In this document: positions 33,941 to 43,164 of the stretch, in pieces | How the letters are laid out: each line of letters begins with the position of its first letter | Numbering within the stretch: position 1 is the stretch's first letter | Assembly (NCBI RefSeq): GCF_047601025.1 | Contig: NZ_JASGJZ010000001.1 | Location: 2,108,001-2,172,000 of the forward strand | Origin: Pseudorhodoferax sp047601025 | GTDB taxonomy: Bacteria; Pseudomonadota; Gammaproteobacteria; Burkholderiales; Burkholderiaceae_C | DNA length: 64,000 nucleotides | Direction: 5' to 3' | Program-made: the position numbers and the translations under genes | Notes under the pieces: model-generated | Database searches by the model: none | Seen by the model: the letters and a program-made list of their open reading frames with translations, nothing else | What the model was told of the DNA's origin: nothing

Positions 33941-35165
33941 TTGATAGAGATAAGAAGAGGTAGTCGCACGATTGCGTACCACTGTACGGCGCTGGCGCAG
34001 CAGTTGGTGCAAGCTTTGCCGGGGCGTTCGCTGTGGGGCGATACGCACAACGGGCTGTTCTTGGCGGCACCTCTCGCCGAACCGGCAAGAGCACCTTCCT
34101 TGCAGGGCGACCTGGTGCCAGCCCTCCAGCAAGCGGGCGTCGAGGTGGCGGATGTGGACATGTGGACCGACACCCGTCGCGACCCTGGCGTCCTGATCGC
34201 CGAAGCCATCACCCGTGCCCTGCAGCCGCACTTGGGGCTGGTGGCCCGCACGGCCAGGAAGGCCGGTGCCAAGGGCGTGAAGGTGGCAGGTGCACTGGAC
34301 ATCGATGCCAGCAAGATCGGCCAGGCCGATGGCCTGGCCCTGGTGGATGCACTGCGCAGCCTGCAACAGGTTGCAGGCCGGCCCGTGGCGCTGGTCATCG
34401 ACGAGGCCCAGCACGCCCCCTGACCAGCGAGGCAGGCGAGGCGGCGATGGCAGCGCTGAAGTCGGCGCGCGACCAGATGAACCAGTCCGGCCAGGTGAAT
34501 CCGATGCTGGTGATGTCAGGCTCTGGCCGCGACAAGCTGCTGCGCCTGGTGGTCAGCGCAGGCGCGCCGTTCTACGGCTCGCAGATTCAGGCGCTGCCGC
34601 CGCTGGACGGCTGGTTTCATCGCGCATGTGGCCGGCCTGGTGGAAGCCCGGCGGCCTGATCTTGTGCCTGTGGGCCGGGCTGCGCTGCACGCGGCGTTTG
34701 CCGCCTTCGGCCATCGGCCGCAGTTCTTCATGGCTGCCATGGGGGCGGTGTTCCGCCCACTGTCGGGCTGCTGCGGCCGGTTCGAGCCGGCGTTGCAGCA
34801 GGCCGCGCAGGATCGGCAGGCGCAACAAGACGCGGCGCAGATGGAATCCGACTACCTGGGGCTCAAGCCTACCGAGCAGGTGGTGCTTTGCGCATGCTCC
34901 ACCAGGGGCCGCGCTTCCGTTCTTGTGACGCCGAAGCCCTGTGCTTCTACCGCGAGCCGTTGGGCGGTCGTTCGGTCAGCGTGCCGCAGGCGCAAAGGCC
35001 CTGGTGGCAGCCCTGCGCCAGCGTACGCCGGCCCTGGTGTGGACGTCGGCACGCGGTGAATACGCGTTGGAAGATGCCGTCATGCACCGCTGGTATGCGG
35101 ACCGAGTCGCCGCCGCGCAATGGCCCCCGGCTTCGCCACGGGGCACATTGGCGCAGGACTCCTGA
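33941..35165 (+). pseudogene. Decayed AAA/STAND-type ATPase gene with multiple frameshifts
   Basis: An ATPase of about 400 aa can be pieced together from three frames. 33941-34423 gives the N-terminal half up to Walker B (VALVIDEAQHA) and then a premature TGA caused by two extra bases near 34418. The missing continuation (LTSEAGEAAMAALKSARDQM) is in the next frame to about 34610, then FIAHVAGLVEARRPDLVPV to about 34880, then two further shifts to the C-terminal AALRQRTPALVWTSARGEYA, ending 35165. The Walker A (RRTGKST, 34075-34095) is itself out of frame: two extra bases at 34073-34074 and one near 34101 restore the frame but erase the P-loop. No product can be functional. Sequencing error alone is unlikely with so many lesions. 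Confidence 0.82.
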
Positions 35166-35177
35166 CGCGACCCGGGT

Positions 35178-37079
<1,902 letters not shown>

Positions 37080-37182
37080 GGGTGTTCTCCGATCAATCGA
37101 ATGGCGCGCATCCTAGAAGAAGGAGGTGGATAATTTCGTTTATTTCTTCACGCACCACGAACGATAATTTCTTTGTTACATC

Positions 37183-37698
37183 ATGGAGACTGAAAATTTC
37201 GCCGATGATCGATTCATGGAATCAATCGATCTCGATGCCGTAGACCTTCGCTTGCTGGATCTGCTGCAGCGCGACGCTTCGCAGAGCAACCAGGCGCTCG
37301 CCGAGCGCGCCCACGTGTCGCCGCCGACCTGCTTGCGGCGTGTCAAGCGGCTGGTCGAGTCCGGCGTGGTGGAGCGCCAGATCGCCATCCTCTCGCCGGA
37401 CCGGCTGGCGCCCTTGCTGGGCCATGGGCTGACCGCCCTGGTCGAGATCACGCTGGACCGGCAGGACGCCGGGCACCTGGCCGCGTTCGAGGCGCGCGTG
37501 GTGGCGGACGACGCGGTGCAGCAGTGCTACCGCGTGTCGCCGGGGCCGGACTTCTGCCTCGTGGTGCATGCGCGCGACATGCCGGACTATCTGGCGCTGG
37601 CCGAGCGGCTGTTCACCGCCGACGCCAACGTGCGCAACGTGAAGGCCTTCTTCAGCCTGCGGCGGGCGAAGTTCCAGCCGCTGCTGCCGCTCGCTTGA
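37183..37698 (+). CDS. Lrp/AsnC family transcriptional regulator
   Basis: Regulator of 171 aa from ATG 37183, or 160 aa from ATG 37216, where the usual Lrp N-terminus (MESIDLDAVDLRLLDLLQ) begins; neither has a clear ribosome-binding site. Helix-turn-helix: QALAERAHVSPPTCLRRVKRL. A C-terminal RAM ligand domain follows (VVHARDMPDYLALAERLF). The divergent position next to glmS and three GATAATTTC-like repeats in and beside the spacer hint at autoregulation. Effector unknown. Confidence 0.9.
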   Translation: METENFADDRFMESIDLDAVDLRLLDLLQRDASQSNQALAERAHVSPPTCLRRVKRLVESGVVERQIAILSPDRLAPLLGHGLTALVEITLDRQDAGHLAAFEARVVADDAVQQCYRVSPGPDFCLVVHARDMPDYLALAERLFTADANVRNVKAFFSLRRAKFQPLLPLA

Positions 37699-37734
37699 GG
37701 GGCGCCCCTGGCACGCATCCGGGAATCGTCTTTG

Positions 37735-37753
37735 GTTGAGAACCATTCTCAAC
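37735..37753. promoter_or_regulatory. Fur-box-like palindrome
   Basis: Perfect 8-bp inverted repeat GTTGAGAA-CCA-TTCTCAAC, 32 bases upstream of the DUF2325 start. Its shape (TGAGAA spaced by 3 from TTCTCA) is like beta-proteobacterial Fur sites. A second TTCTC half-site follows near 37764. Iron control of the DUF2325 gene is inferred. Confidence 0.65.
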
Positions 37754-37784
37754 TAAGATCGAGATTCTCGTGGAAAGGGGTGGC

Positions 37785-38195
37785 ATGACCGACGATGTCG
37801 AGCTGCGGCTGCAGGCCGCGGAACTGCTGCTGCCGTGGCGCCGGCTGGGCGCCGCGCAGCAGCGCTGCAGCGAGGTGATCAGCGCGCAGCACCGGCGCAT
37901 CCAGCAGCTCGAAGCCGAGCTGCTGCGCACGCGCGCGGCCGTGATGGTGCGCACCACGGCGCTGGCCTGGGCGCGCCAGCAGGGCGTGGCGGCGGTGGGC
38001 GAGGGCGACAGCGCCGCCCTGGAGGAAAGCCTGGTGGCCGCCGACCTGGTGATCTGCCAGACCGGCTGCCTGAGCCATGGCGACTACTGGCGCGTGCGCG
38101 ACCATTGCCGGCGCACCGGCAAGACCTGCGTGATGGTCGACCAGCCCGAGGCGCTGCGCATCGTGCGCCTGCAGCGCGAGGCCGCGCGCTGTTGA
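37785..38195 (+). CDS. DUF2325 domain protein
   Basis: Protein of 136 aa. ATG 37785 is preferred over GTG 37770 because AAAGGGG (37774-37780) fits it. Residues 20-55 form a likely helical or coiled segment; the C-terminal part (AADLVICQTGCLSHGDYWRVRDHCRRTGKTCVMVDQPEAL, in pieces) is the DUF2325 domain with conserved Cys/His residues that could bind metal. Function unknown. The Fur-like palindrome just upstream suggests an iron-responsive role. It converges with the CorA gene with one base between the stops. Confidence 0.8.
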   Translation: MTDDVELRLQAAELLLPWRRLGAAQQRCSEVISAQHRRIQQLEAELLRTRAAVMVRTTALAWARQQGVAAVGEGDSAALEESLVAADLVICQTGCLSHGDYWRVRDHCRRTGKTCVMVDQPEALRIVRLQREAARC

Positions 38196-38196
38196 A

Positions 38197-39303
38197 TCAG
38201 CGCCCGGTGCGGGCCAGGTAGCGCTTGCGCCGGAACAGCGTGACCAGTGCCACGGTGATCAGCGCCATCGCGCCGATGGCCCACCAGAAGCCGCCGCGCT
38301 CGTGCAGCAGCGGGATGAATTCGAAGTTCATGCCGAAGATGCCGGCGATCAGGTTCAGCGGCAGGAACACCGCGGTCAGCGCGGTCAGCACGCGCATGAT
38401 GTCGTTGGTGCGGTTGCTCTGCGCCGAGAAATGGATCTGCACCACGGTCTCGGCGTTCTGCTCCAGCCGGCGCACGTGGTGCACCACGCGCTGGATGTGC
38501 TCGATCACGTCGCGCGAGCGGGCGATCAGGCCGTCGCGCTCGGCCTGCGGCATCTGGCCGGCGGGCTGCTCGCGCAGCGTGTCCAGCCATTCCTGCATGG
38601 CGTCGTGCTGCTCCTCGCAGAGGTCTTCGAGCACGTGCAGTTCCTTGCGCGCGGCCATCAGCGCGTTCCAGTTCGCGAAGCGCGAGTGCGGGCGCAGCAG
38701 CTCCTGCTGCCAGTGGTCCAGCTGTTGGCTCAGCTGCTTGCGCAGCTCCAGGTAGCTGTCGACCATCTGGTTGACCATGCGCAGCATCAGGTCGGCGGCG
38801 CTGGCCGGCAGCCGGCTGCGCGCGGCGGCCGGCAGGCCCTCGCTGTGCACGGCGTCGGCCAGGTAGCGCTGCAGGAAGGTGTGCGCGGCGGAGCAGCCGT
38901 CCGGGTGCACGCTGATCAGCAGCCTGTCGAATACCGCGAAGCCGACCGCGCGCGTGCTGATGCGGCGGAACGCGGCGGGCATCGCCTCGGGCCGGCCGGC
39001 GGGCGCGTGCCGGGCGGCGTCCTGGCCGCCTTCCTCCTGGGTGGACAGGCGGCGGAACACGACCAGGTCGTAGACCGAGGTGTAGTCGTAGTGCGAGGGG
39101 TGGGCCGCGTTCAGCAGGTCGGCGCAGTGCAGGTCCAGCAGCTGCGAGCCGCCCAGGCGCTGCGCGGCCTGCTGCAGGGCGGGCAGGGCCGCTTCCAGCT
39201 GCCCGCGGTCCAGGAAGATCCAGACGAAGCCGGCGGCCGGTGCCCGGGCCGGCAGCGCATCGGCGAAGCGCAGCGTGCCGGCACCGAACTCGACGATCTG
39301 CAT
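38197..39303 (-). CDS. CorA family divalent cation transporter
   Basis: Membrane transporter of 368 aa. A long cytoplasmic N-terminal domain (1-300, helical from about 175) ends in two membrane helices; the selectivity motif GMNFEF (around 325) follows the first, and the C-terminus is basic (RRKRYLARTGR), as in CorA. The periplasmic loop reads IPLLHERGGFWW; CorA usually has MPEL, so Mg2+, Co2+ or Zn2+ (ZntB-like) specificity is open. It is 16 bases downstream of hemB on the same strand, so readthrough is likely. Confidence 0.88.
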   Translation of the reverse strand: MQIVEFGAGTLRFADALPARAPAAGFVWIFLDRGQLEAALPALQQAAQRLGGSQLLDLHCADLLNAAHPSHYDYTSVYDLVVFRRLSTQEEGGQDAARHAPAGRPEAMPAAFRRISTRAVGFAVFDRLLISVHPDGCSAAHTFLQRYLADAVHSEGLPAAARSRLPASAADLMLRMVNQMVDSYLELRKQLSQQLDHWQQELLRPHSRFANWNALMAARKELHVLEDLCEEQHDAMQEWLDTLREQPAGQMPQAERDGLIARSRDVIEHIQRVVHHVRRLEQNAETVVQIHFSAQSNRTNDIMRVLTALTAVFLPLNLIAGIFGMNFEFIPLLHERGGFWWAIGAMALITVALVTLFRRKRYLARTGR

Positions 39304-39319
39304 GGCGCGCGCGGCCGGG

Positions 39320-40333
39320 TCAGGCGCGCAGCAGGCGGGCCGCGTCGAGCGCGAAGTAGGTCAGCACGCCGCTGGCGCCGGCGCGCTTGAAGGCCAGCAG
39401 GCTTTCCATCATCACGGCGTCGTGGTCCAGCCAGCCGTTCTGCGCGGCGGCCTTGAGCATCGCGTACTCGCCGCTGACCTGGTAGGCGAAGGTCGGCACG
39501 CCGAAGCGGTCCTTCACGCGGCGCACCACGTCCAGGTAGGGCATGCCGGGCTTGACCATGACCATGTCGGCGCCCTCGGCGATGTCCAGCGCCACCTCGC
39601 GCAGCGCCTCGTCGCCGTTGCCCGGGTCCATCTGGTAGACCTTCTTGTCGCTCTTGCCCAGGTTGGCGGCCGAGCCCACGGCGTCGCGGAACGGGCCGTA
39701 GAAGGCCGAGGCGTACTTGGCGCTGTAGGCCATGATGCGGGTGTGGATCGCGCCGCGCGATTCGAGCGCGGTGCGGATCGCGCCGATCCGGCCGTCCATC
39801 ATGTCGCTGGGAGCGACGATGTCTACGCCGGCCTCGGCCTGCGCCAGCGCCTGGCGCACCAGCACGGCCGTGGTCTCGTCGTTGAGGATGTAGCCGGTGG
39901 GGTCGAGCAGGCCGTCCTGGCCGTGGCTGGTGTAAGGGTCCAGCGCCACGTCGGTCATCACGCCGAGCTCGGGGAAGCGGTCCTTCAGCGCGCGCACCAC
40001 GCGGGGCACCAGTCCGTCGGGGTTCCAGGCCTCGCGGCCGTCGTCGGTCTTCAGGCTGCCGTCCACCACCGGGAACAGCGCCATCACCGGGACCTGCAGG
40101 CGCACGCATTCCTCGGCCACGGGCAGCAACTGGTCCAGGCTCAGCCGCTCGACGCCGGGCATGGACGGGACGGGCGTGCGCCGGCGTTCGCCGGCCTGCA
40201 CGAACACCGGGTAGATCAGGTCGTGCGTGGACAGCGCGTGTTCGCGCACCAGGTTGCGCGTGAAGGCGTCGCGGCGCAGCCGGCGCGGGCGTGCGGCCGG
40301 AAACGCGGCCAGGGGGGACAGGTCGTGGCTCAT
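39320..40333 (-). CDS. hemB: Delta-aminolevulinic acid dehydratase (porphobilinogen synthase)
   Basis: Condenses two 5-aminolevulinates to porphobilinogen in haem synthesis; cytoplasmic homo-octamer, 337 aa. Active-site lysines lie in YSAKYASAFYGPFRDA and MVMVKPGMPY. The metal region is DPYTSHGQDG, lacking the Cys cluster of zinc-dependent enzymes, so this is the Mg-type. The start ATG 40333 is chosen over one ten codons upstream, which would add a non-homologous MPWACGTIFG. It is divergent from hemJ, another haem gene. Confidence 0.95.
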   Translation of the reverse strand: MSHDLSPLAAFPAARPRRLRRDAFTRNLVREHALSTHDLIYPVFVQAGERRRTPVPSMPGVERLSLDQLLPVAEECVRLQVPVMALFPVVDGSLKTDDGREAWNPDGLVPRVVRALKDRFPELGVMTDVALDPYTSHGQDGLLDPTGYILNDETTAVLVRQALAQAEAGVDIVAPSDMMDGRIGAIRTALESRGAIHTRIMAYSAKYASAFYGPFRDAVGSAANLGKSDKKVYQMDPGNGDEALREVALDIAEGADMVMVKPGMPYLDVVRRVKDRFGVPTFAYQVSGEYAMLKAAAQNGWLDHDAVMMESLLAFKRAGASGVLTYFALDAARLLRA

Positions 40334-40398
40334 GCCGAAAATTGTGCCGCAAGCCCAGGGCAAGCCCTAGTACTGGCCGGGGTGGCCTTTGCTAGATT

Positions 40399-40527
40399 GC
40401 GCTCCGGGCGGTTCGCCGCCTGCCCGCTTCACCTCCCTGAGCGGGGCCTCGACGTGTAACAGCCGACAGGCTTGCCACCCCGTACCACTGCTTCGCGCCG
40501 GTCGGGGTATTTTTTTGCCCGGAGCGC
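40399..40527 (+). ncRNA. Candidate structured RNA with intrinsic terminator between hemB and hemJ
   Basis: On the + strand GGCGG-TTCG-CCGCC (40407-40420) makes a tetraloop hairpin. CCCCG (40478-40482) can pair with upstream CGGGG (40442-40446), enclosing a smaller GCCTCG/CGACAGGC hairpin, or with downstream CGGGG (40503-40507), as CCCCG-t-ACC/GGT-CGGGG, which runs into seven T (40510-40516): an intrinsic terminator. GCGCTCCGGGC (40399-40409) is the exact complement of 40517-40527. This could be a small RNA or an attenuator leader for hemJ. I recognise no Rfam class. A TACACT at 40534-40539 may give hemJ its own, nearly leaderless transcript. Confidence 0.5.
40478..40516 (+). terminator. Intrinsic terminator upstream of hemJ
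   Basis: Stem CCCCG-t-ACC (40478-40486) with GGT-CGGGG (40500-40507), 13-base loop, then TA and seven T. No + strand protein gene lies upstream to be terminated, which is why a leader or small RNA is proposed. Confidence 0.7.
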
Positions 40528-40545
40528 GGCCCCTACACTGCCGCC

Positions 40546-40974
40546 ATGCTCTGGGTGAAGTCGTTCCACATCGTGTTCGTGGCGAGCTGGTTCGCCGGCC
40601 TGTTCTATTTGCCGCGCATCTTCGTGAACCTGGCGATGGTGCCGGCCGACTCGCCGGCGGAGCGTGCGCGGCTGCTGCTGATGGCCGGCAAGCTGCTGCG
40701 CTTCACGACGTTGCTGGCCGTGCCGGCGCTGGCGCTGGGCCTGGTGCTGTGGCTGTACTACGGCATCGGCCGCGGCCCGGGCAACGGCTGGATGCATGCC
40801 AAGCTGCTGGTGGTGGCGCTGGTGCTCGGCTACCACCATGCCTGCGCGCGGCAGCTCGGGCGCTTTCGCCGCGGCCAGGCCACGCGTGGCCATGTCTGGT
40901 ACCGCTGGTTCAACGAACTGCCGGTGCTGCTGCTGATCGCCGCCGTGGTGCTGGCCGTCGTCAAGCCGTTCTGA
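40546..40974 (+). CDS. hemJ: HemJ-type protoporphyrinogen IX oxidase
   Basis: Small inner-membrane enzyme of 142 aa with four membrane helices, oxidising protoporphyrinogen IX to protoporphyrin IX. It starts MLWVKSFHIVFVASWFAGLFYLPR; His8 is the conserved haem-linked residue, and GWMHAKL (Lys86) is the second conserved site. It ends RWFNELPVLLLIAAVVLAVVKPF, the family's usual C-terminus. Its divergent position from hemB links two haem steps and supports the assignment. Confidence 0.92.
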   Translation: MLWVKSFHIVFVASWFAGLFYLPRIFVNLAMVPADSPAERARLLLMAGKLLRFTTLLAVPALALGLVLWLYYGIGRGPGNGWMHAKLLVVALVLGYHHACARQLGRFRRGQATRGHVWYRWFNELPVLLLIAAVVLAVVKPF

Positions 40975-40990
40975 ACGCGGCCGCACGCGC

Positions 40991-42097
40991 ATGCACAAGA
41001 CCTCGGCCTGGCCGCTCGCGCTGGCCTACCTGGGGCTCGTGGTGTATGCCAGCCTGTACCCGTTCGAGGGCTGGCGCGACCAGGGCATTGCGCCCTGGGC
41101 CTTCCTGGGGGCGCCGCTGCCGCGCTGGTGGACGTGGTTCGACGTGCAGGTCAACGTCGCCGGGTATGCGCCGCTGGGCTTCCTGCTGGCGCTGAGCGGC
41201 TTGCGCTCCCGCCGCACCCGCCACCCCGTGCTGCTGGCCACGCTGGCCGGCGCCGGCGTGGCACTGCTGATGGAAACCACGCAGGGCTTCCTGCCGCGGC
41301 GCGTGCCGTCCAACGTGGATCTCGCGCTGAACGCGGCGGGCAGCTGGCTCGGCGCCGTGCTCGCCTGGCTGCTGCAGCGCGCGGGCACGATCGACCGCTG
41401 GAGCCGCTTCCGCGAGGCCTGGCTGGCGCCGGATGCGCGCGGCGCCATGGTGCTGCTGGCGCTGTGGCCGGTGGCGCTGCTGTTTCCGGTGGCGGTGCCG
41501 CTGGGCCTGGGCCAGGTGTTCGAGCGCGTGGAGGAGGCGCTGGCGGCGATGCTGGCGGACACGCCGTTTCTGGAGTGGCTGCCGGTGCGCGCGATCGAAC
41601 TGCAGCCGCTGGTGCCCGGCGCCGAGATGCTGTGCGTGATGCTCGGCGCGCTGGTGCCCTGCCTGGTCGGCTACGGCGTGGTCACCGGCGTGCGGCGGCG
41701 CGCTTGGTTCCTGCTGCTGCTGACGCTGGTCGGTGTCGGCGCCACGGCGCTGTCGGCCGCGCTGAGCTACGGTCCGGCGCACGCCTGGACCTGGTGGACG
41801 CCGCCGGTGCGCGCGGGCTGGGGCGCGGCGGTGCTGATCGCCGGCCTGCTGCTGCCGCTGCGCCGGCGCGGCTGCGCGGCGCTGGCGCTGCTGGCGCTGG
41901 CGCTGCACCTGAGCCTGCTGAACCAGGCGCCCACCAGTGCCTACTTCGCGCAGACGCTGCAGACCTGGGAGCAGGGCCGCTTCATCCGCTTCCACGGCCT
42001 GGTGCAGTGGCTGGGCTGGCTGTGGCCCTACGGCGCGGCGGCCTACCTGTTGCGGCGGCTGTCGCGGCCGGACGCGAAGCCGCCGGCGGCTTCCTAA
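40991..42097 (+). CDS. VanZ family membrane protein
   Basis: Integral membrane protein of 368 aa. The N-terminal 130 residues carry the VanZ-like pattern: YASLYPFEGW in the first helix, NVAGYAPLGFLLAL, then MLMETTQGFLPRRVPSNVDLALNAAGSWLGAVLAW (read here as LLMETTQ). About six further helices follow. VanZ-type proteins have no settled biochemical role; relatives are tied to cell-envelope lipids and glycopeptide tolerance. It starts 16 bases after hemJ, probably in one transcript. Confidence 0.83.
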   Translation: MHKTSAWPLALAYLGLVVYASLYPFEGWRDQGIAPWAFLGAPLPRWWTWFDVQVNVAGYAPLGFLLALSGLRSRRTRHPVLLATLAGAGVALLMETTQGFLPRRVPSNVDLALNAAGSWLGAVLAWLLQRAGTIDRWSRFREAWLAPDARGAMVLLALWPVALLFPVAVPLGLGQVFERVEEALAAMLADTPFLEWLPVRAIELQPLVPGAEMLCVMLGALVPCLVGYGVVTGVRRRAWFLLLLTLVGVGATALSAALSYGPAHAWTWWTPPVRAGWGAAVLIAGLLLPLRRRGCAALALLALALHLSLLNQAPTSAYFAQTLQTWEQGRFIRFHGLVQWLGWLWPYGAAAYLLRRLSRPDAKPPAAS

Positions 42098-42107
42098 AAT
42101 GCCGCGC

Positions 42108-42449
42108 ATGAGCACGTCTCCTCCCTCCTACTACCAGCGCCACGTCTTCTTCTGCCTGAACGAGCGCGCCAGCGGCGAGGACTGCTGCGCCCAGCACGGC
42201 GCCCAGAAGGCGTTCGACCGTTGCAAGGCCAAGGTCAAGGCGGCGGGGCTGGCCGGGCCCGGCCAGGTGCGCGTGAACAAGGCCGGCTGCCTGGATCGCT
42301 GCGCCGCCGGCCCGGTGGCCGTGGTCTATCCCGAGGCCGTCTGGTACAGCTACGTGGACGAGGACGACATCGACGAGATCGTCGAGTCGCACCTGAAGCA
42401 CGGCAAGGTCGTCGAGCGCCTGCTGACGCCGCCGCACCTGGGCCGCTGA
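42108..42449 (+). CDS. (2Fe-2S) ferredoxin domain protein (thioredoxin-like)
   Basis: Soluble protein of 113 aa. RHVFFCLNER opens a thioredoxin-like ferredoxin fold; cluster ligands are probably Cys16, Cys26 or Cys27, Cys61 and Cys65 (AGCLDRCAAGP). Such proteins carry electrons or donate iron-sulfur clusters. ATG 42108 (MSTSPPSYY) is the preferred start; an ATG nine bases earlier is possible. It is followed after 11 bases by a hydrolase gene. Confidence 0.87.
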   Translation: MSTSPPSYYQRHVFFCLNERASGEDCCAQHGAQKAFDRCKAKVKAAGLAGPGQVRVNKAGCLDRCAAGPVAVVYPEAVWYSYVDEDDIDEIVESHLKHGKVVERLLTPPHLGR

Positions 42450-42460
42450 GGAGCCGGCGC

Positions 42461-43108
42461 ATGAACGCATCGACCGAACGCCTGATGCTGGCGGGCCCCG
42501 TCGGCGCCATCGAAGCGCTGCGCGACGCGCCAGCGGCCGGTGCCGCGCCGCAGGGCGTGGCGGTGATCGCGCATCCGCATCCGCTGTTCGGCGGCACCAT
42601 GGACAACAAGGTCGTGCAGACGCTGGCGCGCGCCTTCGTGCAATGCGGCTGGACGGCCGTGCGCTTCAACTTCCGCGGCGTCGGCGCCACCGCCGGGCAG
42701 CACGACGCGGGCATCAGCGAGACCGAGGACCTGCTGGCGGTGCTGGCCCAGCTCGGCGGCGAGGCCGCGGCGCCGGCCGCGCTGGCCGGCTTCTCGTTCG
42801 GCGCCTTCGTGACCAGCCGGGCGCTGGCCGCGGTGCACGCGGCGCGGCGCATCGAGCAGCTCGTGCTCGTCGGCACGGCGGCCTCGCGCTTCGCGGTGCA
42901 GCCCGTCCCGGCGGAGCTGCACGAGCGCACCCTGGTCGTGCACGGCGAGCAGGACGACACCGTGCCGCTGGACTCGGTGATGGACTGGGCGCGCCCGCAA
43001 TCGCTGCCCGTCACCGTCGTGCCCGGAGGCGGCCACTTCTTTCACGGACAATTGCCGCTGCTCAAGGGCCTGGTGGTGCGCCACCTCCGGGCCCGCGCTT
43101 CCGCCTGA
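42461..43108 (+). CDS. Alpha/beta hydrolase
   Basis: Cytoplasmic hydrolase of 215 aa from ATG 42461 (TGAGGAG upstream). The oxyanion region is AHPHPLFGGTMDNKVVQ, the nucleophile elbow GFSFGAF (Ser near residue 110), the acid in HGEQDDTVPL and the catalytic His in GGGHFFHG. The HPHP..GG.M.NK pattern places it with small serine esterase/peptidase-like hydrolases common in proteobacteria. Substrate unknown. Confidence 0.86.
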   Translation: MNASTERLMLAGPVGAIEALRDAPAAGAAPQGVAVIAHPHPLFGGTMDNKVVQTLARAFVQCGWTAVRFNFRGVGATAGQHDAGISETEDLLAVLAQLGGEAAAPAALAGFSFGAFVTSRALAAVHAARRIEQLVLVGTAASRFAVQPVPAELHERTLVVHGEQDDTVPLDSVMDWARPQSLPVTVVPGGGHFFHGQLPLLKGLVVRHLRARASA

Positions 43109-43164
43109 AACTTGTGCCCGGTTCCGCGTGTCGGAGCCGGGCCGTGTCTTTTCTGCCGATCCTC

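Noticed and set aside
34338..34928. Separate small genes in the argB-glmS interval
   Set aside because: The open pieces in three frames assemble into one ATPase; treating each as a gene would miss the pseudogene.
40399..40527. Possible 6S RNA or cobalamin riboswitch in the hemB-hemJ spacer
   Set aside because: A CTCCCTGAGC stretch recalls 6S RNA, and AGCCGACAGGCTTGCC recalls a B12 box, but length and order of elements do not fit either class. Kept only as an unassigned structured RNA.
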